Source of the DNA: Loripinus fragilis
Lineage: Eukaryota > Mollusca > Bivalvia > Lucinida > Lucinidae
Assembly: GCA_964019695.1 (NCBI GenBank)
Contig: OZ026522.1
Location: forward strand, 59,048,811 to 59,112,810
Direction of reading: 5' to 3'
Length of the DNA stretch: 64,000 bases
In this document: positions 57,923-64,000 of the stretch, in pieces
How the letters are laid out: every line of letters starts with the position of its first letter
Position numbering within the stretch: position 1 is the stretch's first letter
The notes under the pieces: generated by a model
Databases searched by the model: none
Told to the model about the DNA's origin: nothing
What the model saw: the letters and a program-made list of their open reading frames with translations, nothing else
Position numbers and translations under genes: made by a program

Positions 57923-58022
57923 ATAGTTATACCATGGCTTGTCCACCTGTACGTGGAGATAATCCACAAACTTAAGCGAGTGGATTATCTTACATACAGG
58001 TGGACAAACATGGTATAACTAT
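57923..58022. repeat. Hairpin, ~45-base arms
   Basis: ATAGTTATACCATGGCTTGT with CCACCTGTACG pairs with ACAGGTGGACAAACATGGTA TAACTAT; GATAATCCAC faces GTGGATTATC. A loop of about 13 bases. Confidence 0.9.
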
Positions 58023-58274
58023 TTATGCCACTGACATCAGTGAAGACCTTGCACATCACATGCTATTTTGAGCTAAAGTTGGTAAGGGTGGTATAAAGGG
58101 TTATCAATCTCACATGTAAATACTGTTCCTAGTTGTGATAGCAAAGGATGTGAGCAAGCTAGCATGCTTTGCTATTCCTACCAGTGACCATTTTTCACAA
58201 AGATCAGTGCAACAACTCTATAATTGAGCCGATGTCCAGCAAAAGGAACAAGTTGGTAAATGTGCCCATCGTCG

Positions 58275-58322
58275 ACTCAGATCAGACTGCGCATCCGCAC
58301 AGTCTGATCTAAGTCTTCAATG
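58275..58322. repeat. Hairpin (family H-like), core AGACTGCGC
   Basis: GACTCAGATCAGACTGCGCA pairs with GCACAGTCTGATCTAAGTC. CAGACTG is the core also used at 51093, 60643 and 63168. Confidence 0.75.
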
Positions 58323-58895
58323 GGAAATCTATGGGTAGCCAAGGGTCCAATGTTTCTTCAGGCGGAAAACTAAGACTCTGATCAGGCTGTGCAAATGCCA
58401 AGACTGATTTGGATCACATGTCAACTTATAGGGGTGCAATGATATACTGATGTACCGCTAAACTGTGCTTCGTTTTAAATAAATATCGTATCACCATGAA
58501 CATTTGGCCGTAACGGTATACAAGCCTTCCCCTTTGTGTCCTCAAACCAGTTTCCATTTAAAATTTGCAAGAAAATATCAGTCATTTGCTTTGAAATTGC
58601 CGTAAGGTCATGGCGTTTTTAAAACAGGAAGCGGTAAAAAAAAGATGCCATGGTATAATTCGTGACACAAACTTACACAAACGTTGACTGTGTCAATCAA
58701 CATATCTTCGTCTTTTAAAAAATGGAAGATGTTAATTCTGTACAACAGACATCAATGCCAGCCATAGGTTTATGGCTATTTTACACAATTTTCTCCTTCC
58801 CCCCCCCTTCCTTTCCAGTTATTTAAGCATTTCAAATACCAATGCTTCATAGGTCAAACTTGTACATATCCGTTCTTATTCATTAGACCAACAAG

Positions 58896-59068
58896 TAGAC
58901 TGGTTCCTGTTCTTAAAACAATTTTCACCAATGTGTGATATCATATACTTGTAGCTAGTCTAACTCTGATGGCTCTGTTTTAAAACAGAGCCATCAGAGT
59001 TAGACTAGCTACAAGTATATGCTATCACACATTGGTGAAAATTGTTTTAAGGACAGGAGTCAGTCTAA
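58896..59068. repeat. Near-perfect ~85-base-arm palindrome, no spacer
   Basis: TGATGGCTCTGTTTTAAAAC is the centre, with arms running out through GCTAGTCTAACTC, GTGTGATATCATATACTTGT and AAAACAATTTTCACCAAT. Few mismatches. Absence of a spacer is unusual, as such sequences are unstable during replication. Confidence 0.95.
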
Positions 59069-59242
59069 CCAACAATTAAAAGCTACTTTTGATTTAAAAA
59101 AAGATGGCGGATGACAATTGAGAATTGTTGAAGTGAAAATTATAAAAGGGAAAAGCAAAGTTTTGATCATTTCACCTTGAAAAAGAGCCGAGAGACACAA
59201 GAAGTAGCTGAAAATATGACAGTGTGTAATAGATGCCATACA

Positions 59243-59677
59243 CAGGGTTCCCACAAAAATTCCAAAACACAATTCCATGACTTTTCCATGATCAACAATG
59301 TCATTTCCATGACTTTTTAATGCATGGCCTCCAACCTCCCCTTTTAGCGACATCTTCACCAAGCTGAGATAAGTGCGGAATGCCGCAACAGTAATGTATT
59401 TAAATAAGAATGCTATGCTTGTAGACAATGCATGCATTTTGAAATAATTAAAACTTGAAACCACCAGTAGCCAGAAAACTAGCTGTCAGACACAAAAGTT
59501 TTGTGTGTCTGACAGCTAGTTTTCTGGCTACTAGTGATTTTGTCATATTTTTCACAAAATTCCATGATTTTTCCTTGGTTATTCAGTTTTTTTCAAATTC
59601 CATGATTTTTCCATGCAAGGAAATTTTGGGGAGATTTTCCAGGTTTTTGATGATTTCCAGAGCTTGTGGGAACCCTG
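59243..59677. mobile_element. hAT-like MITE with a palindrome at its centre
   Basis: Ends CAGGGTTCCCACAAAAATTC and GAGCTTGTGGGAACCCTG match the general form of hAT termini (CAGGGTTCCC). Subterminal TTCCATGACTTTTCCATG units face each other. No clear 8-base target duplication was found. Confidence 0.7.
59467..59534. repeat. Perfect palindrome, ~28-base arms
   Basis: GTAGCCAGAAAACTAGCTGT with CAGACACA pairs with TGTGTCTGACAGCTAGTTTT CTGGCTAC. Loop about 9 bases. It sits inside the hAT-like element. Confidence 0.95.
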
Positions 59678-60067
59678 CATACCATGTGGAGTAGTGTATT
59701 TTTATTTTTTTTACCCAGCATCTGGTAGATGGATGGATCTCTGTCAGTCTGTCAGGAATAGTCTACTGTTATAACGTGAAATTGCAACAAATAGTATTAC
59801 TAGTCAATTACTCTTGAATTATATTGTAATACTGCCCAGTTACTTGTTTTGATTGTTTGTTTGGTGCTTACTCATAAACCCTTGTGGGTCGCTAGTGTCA
59901 GACATATTAAATTAAACATGATTTGGATGGAAAAAGTAAAAATTTGTAACATACGAAGTGAATGATGGTGATGAGTTTGTGTAATGATGTTGAGTTGCAA
60001 TATGATTGTTGCACAGTCATGAACTAGGGGCAATAATAGACAGAAATACAGATACCAGGCTTATATA

Positions 60068-60273
60068 CAGTAAAACCAGTCTTAAGGGGCCACTCAAAAA
60101 TAGACAAAACAAAGGGCTTAAGGACAAATGGTAGCTTAATGAAGGGTGAAAGTATTGCAGAATGCTCTCTTGGAGCTTTCTGCAATACTTTTGACCTGCA
60201 TTCAGAAACTATCAGACTTGAAACCCAATTTTTGGTCTATTTTTTGAGTGGCCTCTTATGACAGGTTTTACTG
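60068..60273. mobile_element. MITE (family E), best-preserved copy
   Basis: CAGTAAAACCAGTCTTAAGG and ACAGGTTTTACTG are the ends, flanked by TA on both sides. Inner stem TTGCAGAATGCTCTC. CAGT ends with a TA duplication fit a pogo/Tc1 mobiliser. Confidence 0.85.
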
Positions 60274-60370
60274 TAGCAATATGGGTTTTCCATACTGCAA
60301 TATATTGCATTAAGCTTTTTGGCATATGGTTGCACCTCTACCAACTTATACCTTATACTGGATATAATAT

Positions 60371-60926
60371 AACTTTTTGCACTCTGTAAAGGCGGTAACT
60401 TAAATATTCATATCTGGGCATGGTTTGGCTATTTCATCTGCTAAACAAGGAAAATAAGGTTCTATTTATAAATTGGTGAAGAATTAATAATTTGTTTCAG
60501 CAGTGCAAATATGCCTGTATATCATGTAAATCCTATAAACTGTATACACACCGAACTCACATCTATTAACCCTTAAAGCGCATAATCACAAAATGTATGT
60601 TTTTTGTCGTCCACTAAAATATTTGAAGCCTCATAGACAAACAGTGTGGACCCAGATCATACTGCTTCTGTAGGAGCAGTCTGATATGGGTCCACAATGT
60701 TTGCCTCTATGCTTTTGTTAAAAATAGACATTTTCAGATGCAATTATTTTGCTTGCATTAAAGGATTAAATAATGTGTTCTGCGCTGAGGTAATGGCATA
60801 AGATGATACAGTTACTTTTGAATAAAACTACGCCTCATTTTCAGCTTTTACCTATGTCTAAGGTTGACCAGTCCTAATTATGCATTCATGCGGTGCCGCC
60901 TTTAGTTACCAAAAAGTCATATAATA
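60371..60926. mobile_element. Nested MITE (family F, G and H), copy 2, opposite orientation
   Basis: AACTTTTTGCACTCTGTAAA and TACCAAAAAGTCATATAAT are the decayed ends. Inner TTAACCCTTAAAGCGC and the hairpin GTGGACCCAGATCATACTGC repeat the layers seen at 50871-51423. Confidence 0.8.
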
Positions 60927-61039
60927 CCTGCTCATTATTATCACAATCATTCCCTCTCATCTAAAACTTTGAATTAATAAATGCTTCTTATTCCTCTATT
61001 GCTGCATTGCTTCTTTTTCATAAAAACTCTTTCAAAATG

Positions 61040-61220
61040 ACATAAATCATGCAATCAAATTACACCATAATTAATTCTCACCATAATCAATTAACATTAC
61101 TACTAATTAATACCACTATCAATTAACATCACAATTAATTAACATCAAAATCAATTAACATCAAAATCAATTAACATTTTAACCAATAAACATCACAATT
61201 AATACCTTTAATTTACATTT
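61040..61220. repeat. (ATCAATTAAC)-type low-complexity repeat
   Basis: AATCAATTAACATCA and close variants occur about ten times. Confidence 0.85.
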
Positions 61221-61444
61221 TAAAATTTCTAAATTTCATTGCCACCATAAGCCTATGCCATTAGCATACTAAAGCAGTCATATGGAAACTATCTAAACAT
61301 GCATACTCAGTATGCTTTATAACAGATTTTATCAAGACCAGCATACAGTGAAACATGCAACTGCAAAATTTGAGTAATTTTCCAACAGGAGCCCCCACTG
61401 CAGGTACACAAAAATTTAGAAGTAGATGAATGTTTTGACTTAAA

Positions 61445-61678
61445 GCTACTGTTGTGCCAACCAAGAATGACAGTGATGTAATACTTTGTTTACTATTGCT
61501 AAGTAAAACACTAACTTGTACACTTCACTTGAGCTAACGCGAATAGATAGATCACTTGTGTATTAATCCTATCCTGAGGATAGGATTAATACACAAGTGA
61601 TCTATCGATCATAAGTCCCTGATAACTTTGTAAACAAAACATGAAGTCACTGTCACTCTTGGGTAGCTGGACAGTAGA
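61445..61678. mobile_element. MITE (family K), second copy
   Basis: GCCAACCAAGAATGACAGTG faces CACTGTCACTCTTGGGTAGC. The central stem GATCACTTGTGTATTAATCC pairs perfectly with its complement around CTGA. Confidence 0.85.
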
Positions 61679-61814
61679 TATCGAGCATTACTAAATATGT
61701 GTGCATGCACATTTACATAACGATTTTTATGAATATGTGGTAAGTGCCCTTTTTCATACAAACTTGCACAAATGCTTCTACAGGCTCTTCCAAATGTTTG
61801 CTTGTTTGTTTGGT

Positions 61815-62100
61815 TTATAGGTTTACGTCCCAGTCAACAGCTATGGTCATGTCAAGATGGTCAGTTAACCCAACCACACATTTTCCTGGGCAAGCTCAAC
61901 TAATTTGCAGTTAACCAGTACTTCATGCATATACTTTCACTTGTTACTGTTGCCAATCTTCTTGAATCAGAAGCAGGAGAAGGAACATAGAAAATATTTC
62001 ATGATCAATATCCACAAAAGTATGGGACTGGGCCCTGATCTAAATCACGACCCCTGGATCTGCCATCCGACTCACTAACAATTGCGCTATGGGGCCCAGT
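61815..62100 (-). mobile_element. tRNA-derived SINE, minus strand
   Basis: The complement starts GGGCCCCATAGCGCAATTGT TAGTGAG (A box region) with a degraded B box (GGGGTCGTGATT). Its other end GTCCCAGTCAACA is shared with 47885-48062. Confidence 0.6.
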
Positions 62101-62214
62101 TTTTCCAAATGTAAACTGATACCACAAACATACATACTAGCAAGAATCTCCAAACATGTTAATGCCGCACCACTTCTATGGGTCCAGATAAACAAAATAC
62201 TTTTTAAGTGTAAA

Positions 62215-62785
62215 AATTGTGAATATTTTCTTATCCATCGGTTTTAACATAAGTTTTGGGTGCTCAAAAGAACTGTCTCATTGAGATGGGTCTTTTGAGT
62301 ACCCACAATATATGTTTTGATTGAGAAATAAGAAAATTGACACCTGTGGGATATATACTCAAATCTTATCTAGGGACCCGATTTCATCATCAGGCTGAAA
62401 GGATTGGAGACCGGCCCGTCTCTTGGTTCATATCCAACACAATTTTTCTCATGTGTCAGGCCTCCAGATAATAGTGCATTTTGAAAATTATTTTTCTTAT
62501 TTCTCAAAACATATGCTGTGGGTACTCAAAAGAAACGTCTCAATGAGACGGTTCTTTTGAGCACCCACAACACATACTCAAGTTAATGGGTAAGAAAATA
62601 ATTACACTTAAATGTTCAAAAATTTCGTTTAAATGGTGAGGTATTGAAAATTATTTTTCTAATTTCTCAACCAAAACATAATTTATGTTGTGGGTACTCA
62701 AAAGGCCCGCCTCAAGCAGATGGTTCTTTTGAGCACCCGAAACACATATTTTCAAAAAGTTTAAGGATATGAAAATAATTACACT
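62215..62785. repeat. Three hairpin elements (family I) in a row
   Basis: Units near 62215-62340, 62478-62605 and 62640-62785 each contain a GTACTCAAAAGAACNGTCTC stem with its complement, flanked by CAAAACATATG-type text and AAGAAAATAATTACAC. Confidence 0.85.
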
Positions 62786-63087
62786 TGTATGCTCAAAAAA
62801 TTTCATTTACTGCACCTATGTATGTGACTCATATACCAAGGGCCCTTTCCTGACAGTGAGTTGGTGCCCACATATAACATGTCCATCATAGACTCATCAG
62901 TTTGTGGTATTCATAAATGTACTTTCACTAAAACATGCACAAGATACTTTATATTAGCACTGATTATAACATTTTCTAACCATTTTAATACAATTTATAT
63001 GAAGGGATCGAAATTACAAAAGAATGGGTGTGTGGATTATATTTGTACAATGAATAGTGATGAGCAATCACCCATTTCCTATTGGTT

Positions 63088-63335
63088 TTAACCCTTAATG
63101 TGCCAATCACAACAAAATTCGTCTTCTTTTTTCGTCTGCTAAAATGTTTAAGAAGCCTCTATGGCAAACAGTGTGGACCCAGATCAGACTGCTCCTATAG
63201 GAGCAGTCTGTTCTGGGTCCATGCTATTTGCTTCTATACTTGATTCGTCAGTAATGCTAGGCAATTATTTGCAGCAGACGACTTCAACAGACGACATTTT
63301 CGGATGCATTTTCTTCTTGGCACTTTAAGGGTTAA
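63088..63335. mobile_element. ~248 bp MITE (family G) with TTAA ends and a family H tip
   Basis: TTAACCCTTAATGTGCCAAT and TTGGCACTTTAAGGGTTAA are the ends. TTCGTCTTCT and GCAGACGAC repeats pair inside. The tip is GGACCCAGATCAGACTGCTC with its complement. This is the inner layer of family F, here standing alone. Flanking TTAA suggests a piggyBac-type mobiliser. Confidence 0.85.
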
Positions 63336-63498
63336 ACTCTTGAATCTTGTGATATTCAAGAGAAATTGGTATAAATTCAAGGATGAGATTCTGACTTTCC
63401 TTATATTAAAGTGAGACATCAGTTCGTTGCGGAAAATTTACTGTAAATTCGGAAAGTTTCAGGAGAATTTTATTTTCGCAATTAGCGTTTAAAAGACA

Positions 63499-64000
63499 TA
63501 CAGTAAAACCTCATTAAATCGCCCCCCTATAAACCGCCAAACTCGCTTACCACCATAATTTTCCCATGTCCCGATTTCCGCAATGTAAAATTCCCTCGTT
63601 AAAGCTCCAAACTCACTTAACGCAACTCATTTTAAAAAACAAACATGCTTATTTATGTATAAATTCTCTCGTAATTACCGCCACGTGACCTTATGTGGTA
63701 TCAATTAGCTGATCAAAGGTGTCATGGACTACTCATGCGAGAAATCAACGACACCGCAGTGGTGCAGATAATTGCAGTGAACAATGCACATTGATGAATT
63801 GAAAAGTTTTAACCCATACCAGGTAAGTAAAGGTGAGATGTTTATACTTTTGTTTGGTCTGAAAAATATAATTTATTTCCCATCAGTTTATTTACATGTA
63901 GTTGTTTGTTGTGTAAAAATGTCTTAGTTTTAATTATTGTTATATTCAATGCATTGTCGCAAATAGGAAGCGCTCTAGCACCCACTAACCTGTAAACTAT
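63499..64000. mobile_element. Possible left end of a pogo/Tigger-like element
   Basis: TACAGTAAAACCTCATTAAA resembles the CAGTNNAACCTC termini of Tigger/pogo transposons and follows a TA. The right end and any transposase lie outside the window. Confidence 0.3.
63784..63822 (+). CDS. Possible first coding exon (MHIDELKSFNPYQ)
   Basis: ATG in the context GTGAACAATG opens 13 codons up to a strong donor GTAAGT, phase 0. It lies in the putative pogo-like element, so it may be an element-derived leader or a chance pair. Without downstream sequence it cannot be decided. Confidence 0.22.

Noticed and set aside
59060..59464. 134-codon minus-strand frame
   Set aside because: Lies across a palindrome arm and the left half of a hAT-like MITE, so it is repeat-derived.

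Overview
The window reads as intron-rich, AT-rich animal nuclear DNA, most likely from a bivalve mollusc. The reasons are GT-AG spliced exons with a consistent reading phase, tRNA-derived SINEs, many short inverted-repeat (MITE-like) DNA elements, and element ends carrying a GCTCACCTGAG motif that I associate with bivalve genomes. The species is not resolved. There is no bacterial gene organisation, and almost every open frame over 60 codons is noise.

Positions 1-30527 (+ strand): the 3' part of one spliced gene. Ten confident exons (1071, 3260, 4643, 5822, 8399, 14480, 20412, 22948, 24376 and the terminal exon at 30337) and three further candidates (7603, 16034, 18120) form one continuous frame. 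Every internal exon is a multiple of three and lies between phase-1 introns. The joined product is about 497 aa (537 aa with the candidates), is open at its N terminus and ends at a TGA at 30525-30527. It has no recognisable folded domain. It is a string of proline-rich SH3-type ligands and tyrosine motifs of SH2-ligand type (YxN, YxxP, YDDT, YAEL). This fits an adaptor or scaffold in tyrosine-kinase signalling, or the cytoplasmic tail of a receptor whose ectodomain lies upstream. One exon (1071) was copied with about 1 kb of flank to 8399. The tail of the 20412 exon was copied several times into its own intron.

Positions 30528-51600: no supported gene. The stretch holds a long inverted repeat with arms of about 0.7 kb around a 4.5 kb spacer (34411-40368), an insertion of one element into another (42745-44206), two elements made of tandem repeats inside shared ends (43001-44135 and 48366-50068), and many hairpin elements.

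Positions 51600-64000: two or three possible first exons on the + strand (51803, 57848, 63784), each an ATG followed within 22-42 bases by a splice donor. The first two lie in promoter-like sequence. No downstream exons were recognised, so these genes are provisional. The rest is inverted-repeat elements, near-perfect palindromes and a possible pogo/Tigger-like element end at the right border.
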